Shown: positions 16,545-25,727 of the stretch, one piece after another
Position numbering within the stretch: position 1 is the first letter of the stretch
How the letters are laid out: each line of letters begins with the position of its first letter
Assembly (NCBI GenBank): GCA_018648445.1
Contig: JABGRG010000020.1
Span: 1-45,541 of the forward strand
Reading direction: 5' to 3'
Length of the DNA stretch: 45,541 nucleotides
Origin: Rhodospirillales bacterium
GTDB lineage: Bacteria; Pseudomonadota; Alphaproteobacteria; Rhodospirillales_A; JACZKS01
Notes under the pieces: generated by a model
Databases searched by the model: none
What the model saw: the letters and a program-made list of their open reading frames with translations, nothing else
Told to the model about the DNA's origin: nothing
Made by a program: the position numbers and the translations under genes

Positions 16545-18754
16545 TGGGTTCGGCGCATAGGGCTATCCGAGTGAACGATTCTGCTACCGAAATCCAGAAC
16601 CTCTGCCGCCATACTTTAGACACCTATGGCGACTATCCGCTCACGGCAATTCCCCGTGACAGCGCGGTCGAGACTCTGACAATTCGGCAGGGCTATATAC
16701 CGCTTCTGGTGAACTATACGTTCGAAGACGAGGAGGCCAAGGGACTTCGGTCGTTGCGCGAGAGCAAACGTGCAATTCCTCGCGCCGTGTATTTCTCGGC
16801 TCTCGAACGGTTGGCCCGCGAGCCCTTGATGGTTTTGCTGGGTGGGCGCGGAAGTGGAAAAACGGCATTCGCCCTTCATGTGGCCCTCAATCTGGCGGGC
16901 GAGGCCGTGGGTTCGCCGAATTACAACATTTCCCGCATGTGTAATCGTCTGCCGCGCGGAGAGCACGGCGAAATGAAAGATGAGACATGGACGGAAGAAA
17001 GCATCGTTCCATTGTATCTCCCTGTTGCCGCCGACGATAACATCCCCGATCTGATTGAACGGCACTGGCCAGGTGGGTGCGAGATACTTGGCAGCTCGGC
17101 TTGGGAGAATGACAATTCACACCTCTTGCTGATCATCGATGGCGCCGACCGGCTCGGTCCGGCTGGTGAAGCACTCATTCATGAGGCCGTTGCCTTTGCC
17201 GGACGCAACAAACGCATCCGCGTTCTTGTCACGGCGGAAACGGCGGTCTGCGATACCTGGACACTTCCCGCCGTCTTCACAAAAAGGCAACTGCTGCCAC
17301 TGTCGGAGCCCCAGAGACGGCATGCTGTCGAGGAATTGCTGCCCTCGCGGGGCGTTGAGATAACGTATGAGTGCGTTGGCACAACGGGTCATCCGGGGCT
17401 TTTCTACTGTGCGGCCTGGCTGACTGGCAAACCAAAGGCTTTCAGCCGCCATGCGTTGGCAGACCGATGGCTGACGTCGGTGATTTCGGCGGTCGGGTTG
17501 GGCGCCGAGGCGGTTGATGACATCGTTGAAGAAGGCTTCCGGCTTTTCGTGGAGAACGCCGAAATCAAGGAGTCGTCGGTCCCAAACGTCAAAGCCATTG
17601 ATGCGACCGGCCTTTCGGCCATTTTCGGCAAACGATTCTTTCTGGAATTCATGGCGGCGCGGCATCTGGAGACAAAGCCCCCGGCAGAAGCCGCAGCGCT
17701 TTTCCTTAACGATCCAGAGATATGGGCCGGGCCGACGATGATTCTGGCGCAAAGGCTCGTCCAACACGATGGGGGATGCGATGCGTTAATCGAGGCGCTG
17801 ACCGGAATCTACGAAGACGCGAGGCCGATGGGGGCCTTGATGGCCGCGCGCATCTTGTCTCAGGTGGAAACGCGGAACACGCCGTCACGGTGGCGCGACC
17901 CCATGGCAAAGGTTTTGTTCCGGATCGTCACCAAAGGCGAACTCGCCGTCAATCGACGCGAAGAGGCCGGTCGTCATCTCAGCCGCTGGGGCGATCCAAG
18001 GGATCTATTGGCTTTGGCCGAGGTGCCCGGCGGCGTCTTCACTATGGGTTCGGTGCTTCACCCCAATTCGGACCCGCCCCACCATATTGAACTGGGCGCA
18101 TTCAGAATTGGCAAATATCCTGTGACCAACGCCCTCTACCTGCATTTCATCGAAGACACGGAGCGCGTTTGGCTTTCAGAGGACGGCAGGCTTCCGGAAC
18201 GAGCCAATGCTCCGGCGGTGGACCTGACCTGGCACGACGCTCGGGCTTGTTGCGATTGGCTGACCGAGAAGTGGCGTCGCGAAGGTCGGATCGGGACAGG
18301 TGAAGCCGTCCGCCTCCCCACCGAACCGGAATGGGAACGGGCGGCGCGGGGCGACCAGCCCGCTACGCCGAACACGCACATTTATCCATGGCGCGGGGAC
18401 TGGGAAGCGGATCGGGAAAATTCAGAAGAATCCGGCTTTAACGACACCTGCGTTGTCGGCCTGTTTCCCGAGGGCCGATCCCCCTATGGCTGTTTCGACA
18501 TGGGCGGCCAGATTTGGGAGTGGACGACCACTCTTTGGGGCGAGGATATGGCGTCTCCATCGTTTCGCTATCCGTACCGTGCCGATGGGCGCGAGGATGC
18601 CGAAGCGGGGCCGACTATTCGCAGGGTTCTGCGAGGAGGGTGTTTTTCCAGCGCGAAAGAAAAAGCATGTTGCACCTACCGCGGCAGCCTTGAGCCCAAC
18701 GGGTTTTGGCGGGGCAACGGTTTCAGGGTAGTTGTCGCATCGCGAGGAAAATAA
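16544..18754 (+). CDS. NACHT/STAND NTPase fused to an FGE-sulfatase (SUMF1-like) domain
   Basis: 736 residues with no signal peptide. An N-terminal part (1-95) leads into a P-loop NTPase with Walker A GGRGSGKTA (100-108), Walker B LLLIIDGADR (194-203) and a following RVLVTAET (226-233). FFLEFMAARHL (365-375) matches the motif that typically closes bacterial NACHT modules. A helical stretch (380-490) connects to an FGE-sulfatase domain (about 491-735): VPGGVFTMGS, KYPVTNALYLHF, RLPTEPEWERAARG, YGCFDMGGQIWEW, VLRGGCFSS and GNGFRVV. The SUMF1 catalytic cysteines are not at the expected spacing after RGG, so the domain probably binds rather than oxidises. GTG 16544 overlaps the previous stop; GTG 16571 is a credible alternative. 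STAND-FGE fusions are usually linked to conflict or signalling systems, so finding one inside a peptide-uptake operon is odd. Confidence 0.85.
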   Translation: MGSAHRAIRVNDSATEIQNLCRHTLDTYGDYPLTAIPRDSAVETLTIRQGYIPLLVNYTFEDEEAKGLRSLRESKRAIPRAVYFSALERLAREPLMVLLGGRGSGKTAFALHVALNLAGEAVGSPNYNISRMCNRLPRGEHGEMKDETWTEESIVPLYLPVAADDNIPDLIERHWPGGCEILGSSAWENDNSHLLLIIDGADRLGPAGEALIHEAVAFAGRNKRIRVLVTAETAVCDTWTLPAVFTKRQLLPLSEPQRRHAVEELLPSRGVEITYECVGTTGHPGLFYCAAWLTGKPKAFSRHALADRWLTSVISAVGLGAEAVDDIVEEGFRLFVENAEIKESSVPNVKAIDATGLSAIFGKRFFLEFMAARHLETKPPAEAAALFLNDPEIWAGPTMILAQRLVQHDGGCDALIEALTGIYEDARPMGALMAARILSQVETRNTPSRWRDPMAKVLFRIVTKGELAVNRREEAGRHLSRWGDPRDLLALAEVPGGVFTMGSVLHPNSDPPHHIELGAFRIGKYPVTNALYLHFIEDTERVWLSEDGRLPERANAPAVDLTWHDARACCDWLTEKWRREGRIGTGEAVRLPTEPEWERAARGDQPATPNTHIYPWRGDWEADRENSEESGFNDTCVVGLFPEGRSPYGCFDMGGQIWEWTTTLWGEDMASPSFRYPYRADGREDAEAGPTIRRVLRGGCFSSAKEKACCTYRGSLEPNGFWRGNGFRVVVASRGK

Positions 18755-18757
18755 GAG

Positions 18758-19906
18758 ATGGATTTCGATACGATCATTGACCGCTTTAGTACCGGCAGTT
18801 CCAAATGGAGCCGTTACCCGGCCGATGTGCTTCCGTTGTGGGTGGCGGATATGGATTTTGCAGTTTCGCCAGCGATTATCGCGGTGTTACGCGCGCGCAT
18901 GGACCATCCCGTATTCGGTTATGGCGTTGCCAAGGGCGAACTGACGGAGCAGATTGTCGAGCATCTGGACAAAACCTATTCCTGGAAAATCAGCCCCGAG
19001 GACGTCGTTTTCCTTCCCGGCGTGGAGCCAGGCATCAATATGGCCCTCAACGGACTGCTGTCACCTGGCGATGGAGTAACAGTCCAGACGCCGGTATATC
19101 CCCCAATTCTCAAATCACCGACGTATTGGCACCTGAACCGTTTTGAAGAAGAATTGATGCCCGACGAGGAAGATTCCTACCTTGTAGACATGGTCGGTTT
19201 CAACGCCGCCATGGGGAAATCCAAGGCCTTTCTTATGTGCAATCCCCACAATCCCCTGGGAAAGGTGTTTGCCCGGGCGGAGTTGGAAGCAATGGCGGCG
19301 GTTTGTCTCGAAAATGACGCGCTGATCATCTCGGATGAGATCCACTGCGATCTCGTCTTTGACGGACGCAGGCATGTCCCAATCGCATCCCTGGGAAACC
19401 ACGTCGCGAACCGTTGCATCACTCTCATGGCGGCCAGCAAAAGTTACAACATCGCTGGCCTGAAGACCGCCTTCGCCATCGTTCAAAACCGGGAAATTCG
19501 CGAGACCTTCGTGGCGTCGAAGCTTGGTATGGTCGACAGCGTAAATATCCTGGGCTACGAGGCCACCCTGGCTGCTTATGCCGAGGGTGGAGAATGGCTA
19601 CGTGGGGTGGTTCGCTATCTGCAGGACAATCGCGACTGGCTGGTCAACGCCGTGAACACCCGCCTTTCCGGCATTTCCATGAAAAAACCCGAAGGCACTT
19701 TCCTGGGTTGGCTGGATTGTTCCGGTTGCGAATTCGACGGAGATCCCCACCTCTTTTTCCTGGAGAAGAGCAAGGTGGCCATGAATCCCGGAAAGGATTT
19801 CGGCCCGTCCGGGCGGAATTTCGTAAGGATCAATTTCGGCTGCCCGCGCCCCGTTTTGGAGGATGGAATACAGCGGATCGAGGCAAGCCTGAAGGGCGTC
19901 GGCTGA
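18758..19906 (+). CDS. PatB/MalY-type PLP enzyme (probable C-S beta-lyase)
   Basis: 382 residues, fold type I aminotransferase class I/II, MalY/PatB branch. It starts FDTIIDRFSTGSSKWSRYP, followed by LPLWVADMDF. The PLP-binding lysine is Lys228 in AASKSYNIAGLK; CNPHNPLG (161-168) and SDEIHCDL (192-199) are the usual cofactor-contact motifs. PatB/MalY enzymes cleave cystathionine and cysteine S-conjugates to thiol, pyruvate and ammonia. With a peptide importer around it, it may act on an imported cysteine conjugate. It starts 3 bases after the NTPase-FGE stop. A plain aminotransferase is the alternative. Confidence 0.85.
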   Translation: MDFDTIIDRFSTGSSKWSRYPADVLPLWVADMDFAVSPAIIAVLRARMDHPVFGYGVAKGELTEQIVEHLDKTYSWKISPEDVVFLPGVEPGINMALNGLLSPGDGVTVQTPVYPPILKSPTYWHLNRFEEELMPDEEDSYLVDMVGFNAAMGKSKAFLMCNPHNPLGKVFARAELEAMAAVCLENDALIISDEIHCDLVFDGRRHVPIASLGNHVANRCITLMAASKSYNIAGLKTAFAIVQNREIRETFVASKLGMVDSVNILGYEATLAAYAEGGEWLRGVVRYLQDNRDWLVNAVNTRLSGISMKKPEGTFLGWLDCSGCEFDGDPHLFFLEKSKVAMNPGKDFGPSGRNFVRINFGCPRPVLEDGIQRIEASLKGVG

Positions 19907-19937
19907 CGCCGAATTTGGAAACTAAGGACGAGAACCG

Positions 19938-20348
19938 ATGTTGCACGATAAGATAAAAAAATATGCATGCAGAAAGGACCTCAACTGTGCCGGCGCCATC
20001 CTGTCGGCGGTGATCGAGGAATATGATCTGAAGATCGACCCTGAAATTCTGAACGCGACCGCGCCCATGGGCGGCGGCAACAACATTGAGGAATTCTGCG
20101 GCGCCATCAACGGCTGCGTCATGGTGCTGGGGCTTTTGTTCAACAAGGACGAGCCCTACGAGAGCGGCAATATGAAGCGCATCACCCAGGAATTCTTCGC
20201 TGAATTCAAAACCGAATATGACACCGTCATATGTCGGGATCTGAAAAAAACCAAGCTGGAAAAGGAAACCTGTTCGGAAACCGTTGTTCCCCGGGTCGGC
20301 GAAATCCTGGACAGGGTTATCAGACGCGAGTTGGAACGGAAGAAATGA
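19938..20348 (+). CDS. C_GCAxxG_C_C family redox-type protein
   Basis: 136 residues. The family pattern is visible: Cys11, NCAGAIL (Cys17), FCGAINGC (two Cys), then ICRD and ETCSE. Members are small, Cys-rich, common in anaerobes and redox operons, and thought to bind metal or carry redox thiols; no reaction is established. It is preceded by an AAGGACGAG ribosome-binding site and its stop overlaps the start of the ATPase gene (ATGA), so it is made with the transporter. Next to a probable C-S lyase it could handle a thiol product; this is inference. Confidence 0.82.
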   Translation: MLHDKIKKYACRKDLNCAGAILSAVIEEYDLKIDPEILNATAPMGGGNNIEEFCGAINGCVMVLGLLFNKDEPYESGNMKRITQEFFAEFKTEYDTVICRDLKKTKLEKETCSETVVPRVGEILDRVIRRELERKK

Positions 20349-21328
20349 GCCAGCCGCTCCTGCAGGTCGAAAACCTTCACACCCATTTCAACACCCGGCG
20401 GGGTGTGGTCAAGGCGGTTGACGGTGTGGATTTCACCGTTGATAGCGGCGAAATCCTCGGCCTGTTGGGGGAATCCGGGTGCGGCAAAAGTGTGACGTCC
20501 CTTACCATCATGGGCTTGATTCCCTCGCCCCCCGGAGAGGTCGTCGAGGGTCGCATCGTGTTCGATGGCGAAGATTTGCTGGGCGTAAGCCCCGCCAGAA
20601 TGCGAGAGTTGCGCGGTGGCGATATCTCCATGATCTTTCAGGACCCGCTTTCGGCGCTCAATCCGGTTTTCACGATCGGCCGCCAGATTTCAGAGGCGCT
20701 GATCTGCCACGGAAAGGCCGATAAAAAGGGGGCGCGCGAAAAGTCCGTTCACCTGTTGAATGAGGTAGGCATTCCCGAGCCGGACAAGCGCTTCGACAGC
20801 TACCCCCACGAAATGTCCGGCGGCATGTGCCAGCGGGTCATGATTGCCATGGCACTGGCCTGTGACCCGCGGCTTTTGATTGCCGACGAGCCGACGACCG
20901 CGCTCGACGTCACCATCCAGAAACAGATATTAAATCTCGTCCACGATCTGCGGGAACAACGGAATACGGCGGTGTTGCTGATCACCCACGATATGGGCGT
21001 GATCGCCGAAAACGCCGACCGGGTTGCGGTCATGTATACGGGCAAAGTGGTCGAGGAAGCACCAGTCGAGGAGCTTTTCGCTAATCCCTCGCATCCCTAC
21101 ACCCACGGCCTTTTGAAATCGATTCCCGACATGGAGCGGGAATCGCAGCATCTTCCCTCCATTCCCGGGATGGTCCCCAATTTGCTGGATCTTCCGGACG
21201 GGTGTGCCTTTGCTCCGCGTTGCAAATATGCCGACGATGAATGCCGAGCCCAGGCGCCGGAGCGCATCCACCTTTCCCATAACCACAGCGTACTTTGCCA
21301 CAAACCTTTGGCGGGAGCGACGTCATGA
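20345..21328 (+). CDS. Peptide ABC transporter ATPase (DppD type)
   Basis: 327 residues. Walker A is GESGCGKS (about 42-49), the signature region is MSGGMCQR (a variant of LSGGQ), Walker B is [12 protein letters not shown], and the H-loop is LLITHDMG. The oligopeptide-ATPase C-terminal extension is present with the Cys cluster [19 protein letters not shown] 20345 overlaps the previous stop; a longer in-frame ATG at 20231 lies inside the upstream gene and is unlikely. With the next protein it powers import through the two permeases. Confidence 0.92.
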   Translation: MSQPLLQVENLHTHFNTRRGVVKAVDGVDFTVDSGEILGLLGESGCGKSVTSLTIMGLIPSPPGEVVEGRIVFDGEDLLGVSPARMRELRGGDISMIFQDPLSALNPVFTIGRQISEALICHGKADKKGAREKSVHLLNEVGIPEPDKRFDSYPHEMSGGMCQRVMIAMALACDPRLLIADEPTTALDVTIQKQILNLVHDLREQRNTAVLLITHDMGVIAENADRVAVMYTGKVVEEAPVEELFANPSHPYTHGLLKSIPDMERESQHLPSIPGMVPNLLDLPDGCAFAPRCKYADDECRAQAPERIHLSHNHSVLCHKPLAGATS

Positions 21329-22305
21329 CACAAACGCCCCTCCTGAAGGTCAATGATCTGGTAAAGAGATTTTCCATCCGTTCTGGGTCCCTTTTTGGAA
21401 CGCCGAAGGTCGTCCATGCCGTGGAAGGCGTTTCCTTTCATCTCGATGAAGGCGAGACCCTGGGTCTGGTCGGCGAGTCCGGCAGCGGCAAATCGACGGT
21501 GGGGCGGCTCCTGCTGCGCCTGATTTCCCAAACCAGCGGCACCGTCGATTTTCGCGGCGAGAATATATTCGAGCTGACCCTGGCGGACTTCAAAAAGTAC
21601 CGCCGGGAAATGCAGATGATCTTTCAGGATTCCATGTCGTCTCTGAACCCCCGGTACACCGTCGGCGAGATCGTTGGCGAGCCGTTCCGGGTGTACGATG
21701 ACACGTTGGGCAAGGCGGAGCGTCTTGACAAGGTCCGCGAACTGCTTGAACAGGTCGGGCTGGACGGATCATACGTGACCCGGTTTCCCCACGAGTTTTC
21801 CGGCGGACAGCGCCAACGCATCGGTATTGCGCGCGCAATCGCCGTCAATCCGAAACTGATAATCGCCGACGAGCCGGTTTCGGCCCTGGATGTATCGGTG
21901 CAGTCGCAGGTCTTGAACCTTTTGCAGGATCTAAAGGAACGCTACGGCCTTTCCTACCTGTTTATCGCACATGACCTTGCCGTGGTGAAACACATGAGCC
22001 AACGTGTCGCCGTAATGTACCTTGGAAAAATCGTTGAGACGGCGCCCAGTAGCGAAATATACGACAAACCTGCCCACCCTTATACGCAGATGCTCATTAA
22101 GGCCGTTCCGAAAGCGAAAGTGGATTTTGCCGCGCGCAAAGAGGATCGGAACGCCGTCATGGGAGACATCCCCAGCCCCATCAACCCGCCCCCCGGCTGC
22201 GCGTTCCACAAGCGATGCAAACACAAAATGGCCATTTGCGAGCAGGAATACCCCGAATACCGCGAACTCAACCCCGGTCACGTCGCCGCCTGCCATCTGC
22301 TGTGA
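21325..22305 (+). CDS. Peptide ABC transporter ATPase (DppF type)
   Basis: 326 residues. Walker A is GESGSGKS, the signature is FSGGQRQR, Walker B is LIIADEPVSALD, and the H-loop is LFIAHDLA. The C-terminal Cys motif PGCAFHKRCKHKMAIC marks the oligopeptide subfamily. ATG 21325 overlaps the previous stop (ATGA). It is last in the operon that begins at 11241. Confidence 0.92.
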   Translation: MTQTPLLKVNDLVKRFSIRSGSLFGTPKVVHAVEGVSFHLDEGETLGLVGESGSGKSTVGRLLLRLISQTSGTVDFRGENIFELTLADFKKYRREMQMIFQDSMSSLNPRYTVGEIVGEPFRVYDDTLGKAERLDKVRELLEQVGLDGSYVTRFPHEFSGGQRQRIGIARAIAVNPKLIIADEPVSALDVSVQSQVLNLLQDLKERYGLSYLFIAHDLAVVKHMSQRVAVMYLGKIVETAPSSEIYDKPAHPYTQMLIKAVPKAKVDFAARKEDRNAVMGDIPSPINPPPGCAFHKRCKHKMAICEQEYPEYRELNPGHVAACHLL

Positions 22306-22544
22306 TGGTGCTGGTGCGCGGAGCGAAAGAACCCTTCAACTGTCGTCGCGTTAACGGTTAGACTGTCGAACAGTTCGTTAATTATCGTGAAATAACTTGT
22401 TTCCTCGGGGTTCATGAACACCTTTCCGTCCTCTTGGCGCCATAGATTCGCGTAGGCGTAAGACAGGTCGGTGAAGTCCCGCAACTTGAACTCGGGTATC
22501 CGGACCGGAGGGTCCGGATCAGGATGACGCGTCAACGCCATCAT
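22278..22544 (-). CDS. Small hypothetical protein (doubtful)
   Basis: An 88-residue frame overlaps the DppF-like 3' end by 28 bases and the aminotransferase fragment by 26 bases. Composition is protein-like in the middle (FKLRDFTDLSYAYANLWRQ) but the end is His-rich and unusual. No family is recognised. It may be real and coupled to the upstream fragment, or it may be decayed coding sequence from the same damaged locus. Confidence 0.35.
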   Translation of the reverse strand: MMALTRHPDPDPPVRIPEFKLRDFTDLSYAYANLWRQEDGKVFMNPEETSYFTIINELFDSLTVNATTVEGFFRSAHQHHHSRWQAAT

Positions 22545-23052
22545 CCAAATCGTTCGGAAGCAGGAACCAAATCGGCGCTTCGTGTGTCGGAAACCAATCA
22601 GCGGTGTTGGTAGCTACGGCCGCGTTCTGCGGGTCTGTCCCAAGTTGATCGGCAAATTCGAGATACGTTGCAATGGCTTCCTCGGCCTCGAATTCCGGGC
22701 TCTTTGATTGATCAAAGGATAATGTCGAAAAATCGACGATTGAATCGATTTCGCAATCCGGCAGGTCTCGATGCAGCCAGAGACCCGACCGAGGCTCGAA
22801 ACTGTACTGCCCAAGAATTTTCCAACCGTGACGGGCGATCCAGTCTACGGCGCTAACGACAAACTGGACAATTTCCGGGGACAGGAAATAGCTGAAGCTG
22901 ACCCGCACCCATCCCGGCTTGATGCCCTCGAAACCGTTGAGGATATCTCTCTCGAAGCGCGATGACGTGGCCAGATCAATGCCCAGGAGCCGATGTCCGT
23001 AGGGTCCCGCGCAAGAACACCCGCCGCGCGTTTGAATGCCATATCGTGTCAT
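22519..23052 (-). pseudogene. C-terminal fragment of a class V aminotransferase
   Basis: The 177 residues from ATG 23052 begin at the highly conserved RGGCSCAGPYGHRLLGID of a class V (cysteine-desulfurase-like) PLP enzyme and continue with IKPGWVRVSFSYFLSPEIV and HGWKILGQYSFEP. The whole N-terminal PLP domain, including the cofactor lysine, is absent; upstream in this frame the sequence does not continue the family. It is therefore a truncated remnant. It lies directly downstream of the HD-domain gene on the same strand. Confidence 0.7.
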
Positions 23053-23099
23053 TCCACGCTTATCGGACCGTGCCGAAGTTCCGTGAAATCGTCCCACCG

Positions 23100-23696
23100 T
23101 CAATCGACGTCGGCGAGCAGGCCACTGGCCCGCAAGATTTGCCAGTAGGCTTCGTCGGCGTGATGGACAATGGTGCATTCGCGGCTGCGGATAATCAGGT
23201 CGCCCTCGGGCGAGTGAGCGCCGGCGATGTGAGCAACCTCGACCGGAAGCCCGACGCTCATGCACACGTGGTAACCGTGCAGCGTATGGCGTGCCGCCGG
23301 CAGGCCAGACGCGCGGGGAGCCTTTAGCCACCGACCCCGATTCCTAGGGTCGTATTCGAATGGTTTCCCTACGTCGTGAATCAGGGCGCCTGCAATCAGC
23401 ACATCGCGATCGTACCGGAAATCGGACTGGAGTACGGCCAACTCCTCGGCTAGGCGCATGGCGATGCGCGTTACCCCGCGAAGGTGATCGACTTGCGTTC
23501 CCTTTTTCAGGACCATTACGTCCGGCCCACCCGAACCCTGGAGGTCGCCGATCGCCCGGAAGTCGCCCTCCGAAAGGGACTTTGCCCACGCCTCAACGAC
23601 CTTGTCTGCCAGCTCCGGTTTGGAAATCTCCGCAAGTTCCGGCAGCTCTTCACGAATTTTCCGGTGTATTTCGCCAAGTTCACCCGTAGCGTTCAT
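23100..23696 (-). CDS. HD-domain metal-dependent phosphohydrolase-like protein
   Basis: 198 residues. The HD motif is clear: VDHLRGVTRIAMRLAEE supplies the first His, ALIHDVGKPFEYDP the His-Asp pair, and HGYHVCMSVGLPVEVAHIAGAHSPEGD later His ligands. This superfamily hydrolyses phosphate esters such as nucleotides; the substrate here is unknown. ATG 23696 has GAGGAG 7 bases upstream, so I prefer it to the longer start at 23783. It lies just after the TRAP large-permease stop on the same strand and may be the last intact gene of that operon. Confidence 0.8.
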   Translation of the reverse strand: MNATGELGEIHRKIREELPELAEISKPELADKVVEAWAKSLSEGDFRAIGDLQGSGGPDVMVLKKGTQVDHLRGVTRIAMRLAEELAVLQSDFRYDRDVLIAGALIHDVGKPFEYDPRNRGRWLKAPRASGLPAARHTLHGYHVCMSVGLPVEVAHIAGAHSPEGDLIIRSRECTIVHHADEAYWQILRASGLLADVD

Positions 23697-23758
23697 TTGC
23701 GTTCTCCTCGGTACCGTCATTTCACCTTCGCAAGTTATTCGATCTCGAAAATTGTTGT

Positions 23759-25042
23759 TCATCTCGCGAGTTGGGGCAGCCATAACGCGATTTGCGGAAA
23801 GAAAATGATCATTGCGATCATGGCCAAAAGCGAGAAGACGAACGGCACGACACCGATAATGATGTCGTTAATGCCGCCGCGTCGGCGCACGCCTTGCACG
23901 ATGAACAGGTTGATGCCGAACGGCGGTGTAATCATCGCCGTCTCGATGAGCAAGACAATAAGAATGCCGAACCAGACCGGATCGTAGCCGGCAGCCACCA
24001 CCACCGGCGTGACGACGGGAACTGTAACGATCATCAAGACCATCGATTCCATAAAACATCCCATGATCAGGTAGAGGACGATGATGGTCATCAGGGTTCC
24101 GAACGGGGTGACAGCATAGGTGGTCATGAACTGGTTGATCGCGTCCGTTACGCCTAGTGTGGTCAGCGTGAAATTCAGGAACCAGGCTCCGCACAGCAAA
24201 AGCGCGATCATCGCCGTCGTACGCATGGTGCCTTCCAAAGCTTCATGGAGCATGCGCAGCGTGAGACGCCGGCGTATGACCGCTAACAGCAGCGCACACG
24301 CCACCCCAAGCGCCGCGGATTCGGTGGGCGTCGCCCATCCGGCGTAGATCGATCCGATGACGACGATGAAAATCGCCAGCGGTGGCAGCAACGCGGGCAA
24401 CAGGGAGAAGCGCTGGCGCCAACCGGATTCGATGCGTCGCCCACCCCACGCGGGCCGAAAGGCGCAGCAGACTATGATAGCTAAGCCGAAAAGCCCCGCG
24501 AGCAGAATGCCCGGAAGGATGCCGGCGAGATAAAGGTCGGGTACCGACGTATCGGTGAGCCAACCGTAAATGATCATGTTGATCGATGGTGGAATCAGGA
24601 TGCCAAGCGTGCCGCCGGCCGCGAGGGAGCCGAGGAAAAGCCGCTCATTGTAACCATAGCGATCCACCAGGGGGACAGCGATGGTGCCGATGGTGGCCGC
24701 CGTCGCCGCGCTCGACCCAGAGGTGGCGGCGAAGGCCATGCTGGTGCCGATGTTGGCATGCATGAGCCCCCCCGGGAGCCACGACAGCCAATGGGCGGTC
24801 CCTTGGTAGAGCTCGTCGGCGATGCCCGAGCGCAGCAAAATCTCGCCCAGCATCACGAAAAGAGGGATTGCCACCAGGAGAATGTTTGTGCTGGCATCCC
24901 ACGATATCTCGGCCACTGCTAAATGAAGCGGCATGACAGAATATATCTGATCGAGGGATAGCCCGAGCACGCCCAGCGCGACGCCGACGGGAATGCTCAA
25001 CCCCAAAAGGACCAGAAGAAATACCAGGGATACCAGAATCAT
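23759..25042 (-). CDS. TRAP transporter large permease (DctM type)
   Basis: 427 residues, about 12 membrane helices, as expected for DctM. Family marks include an N-terminal LGLSIPVGVALGVLG, the ATSGSSAATAATIGTIAVPLV segment (about 107-128), LGILIPPSINMIIYG (about 148-162) and the C-terminal ETAMITPPFGINLFIVQG. It forms the sodium-driven channel that receives substrate from the DctP-type protein. It overlaps the small-permease stop by 4 bases (ATGA). Confidence 0.92.
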   Translation of the reverse strand: MILVSLVFLLVLLGLSIPVGVALGVLGLSLDQIYSVMPLHLAVAEISWDASTNILLVAIPLFVMLGEILLRSGIADELYQGTAHWLSWLPGGLMHANIGTSMAFAATSGSSAATAATIGTIAVPLVDRYGYNERLFLGSLAAGGTLGILIPPSINMIIYGWLTDTSVPDLYLAGILPGILLAGLFGLAIIVCCAFRPAWGGRRIESGWRQRFSLLPALLPPLAIFIVVIGSIYAGWATPTESAALGVACALLLAVIRRRLTLRMLHEALEGTMRTTAMIALLLCGAWFLNFTLTTLGVTDAINQFMTTYAVTPFGTLMTIIVLYLIMGCFMESMVLMIVTVPVVTPVVVAAGYDPVWFGILIVLLIETAMITPPFGINLFIVQGVRRRGGINDIIIGVVPFVFSLLAMIAMIIFFPQIALWLPQLAR

Positions 25043-25641
25043 GGGGGCTCTCCCATCCGATCGTCAGCGACCACAGGATCGCCCGGAGACACTGATTCGT
25101 CGCTGGAATCCGATCCAAAGGTTCCGATCAGAGCTGGAATTTCATTGACCCGGCTCTGGACGAGCAGACCCAACGCCCTGACCAACAGATACCCGCCGAC
25201 GGCCAGGAACACGATTAGGCCGACTAACCACAGCAGCTGAGGAATCCACAAAGGCGTCCCCAATGGTGTGTTCGCCCGCGCGCTGATATCGATGGTCCCG
25301 ACCAGCATCACTCCTGCCCGCCATGCCCAGAATGCGACGAAGACGAGAAGCAGGAAAAGGGCAAGGAAATCGAGAAATATGCGGACGCGCCGAGGAACGT
25401 ACTGGTAGACAGCGTCTATCCGGATGTGCCCCCTCTCAAGAAGGGTGAACCCGAAGGCCCAACTCGCGCCGACGGCAAATGCGTACGAGGATAGTTCGTT
25501 GGCGCCGCCGACCGAAATGGTGAATAGCTTCCGCAAAATTACCTCGACAGCAACACCGGTGCCGGTGAGCAGGAGCATCCAGCCCCCCAGACGAGCCATT
25601 ATGCGGCATCCTCGATGGATCAATTCGTCGAGGTTATGCAT
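25039..25641 (-). CDS. TRAP transporter small permease (DctQ type)
   Basis: 200 residues, four hydrophobic helices with the small-subunit pattern (GGWMLLLTGTGVAVEVILRKLF, then GGANELSSYAFAVGASWAFGFTLLERGHIRID). I chose ATG 25641 after AAAGG; the frame stays open to 25689 but that adds a charged, atypical leader. It bridges the binding protein and the large permease. It is middle gene of the dctPQM-type operon. Confidence 0.88.
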   Translation of the reverse strand: MHNLDELIHRGCRIMARLGGWMLLLTGTGVAVEVILRKLFTISVGGANELSSYAFAVGASWAFGFTLLERGHIRIDAVYQYVPRRVRIFLDFLALFLLLVFVAFWAWRAGVMLVGTIDISARANTPLGTPLWIPQLLWLVGLIVFLAVGGYLLVRALGLLVQSRVNEIPALIGTFGSDSSDESVSPGDPVVADDRMGEPP

Positions 25642-25727
25642 TGGGAACGACCTTTCTCGTTTTTTTCCGTTAATCGCGTCGACGACCATCCGGGGTCGCC
25701 GACGCGACTTCCGCGAGCGAGTAAAGT

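Noticed and set aside
18000..18754. FGE domain as a diversity-generating-retroelement target
   Set aside because: FGE/C-type-lectin-fold C-termini can be such targets, but I see no reverse transcriptase or template repeat in the window.
16544..22305. A stand-alone antiphage defence island around the NACHT gene
   Set aside because: The neighbours are nutrient-transport and metabolic genes, with no nuclease, restriction or toxin genes beside it.
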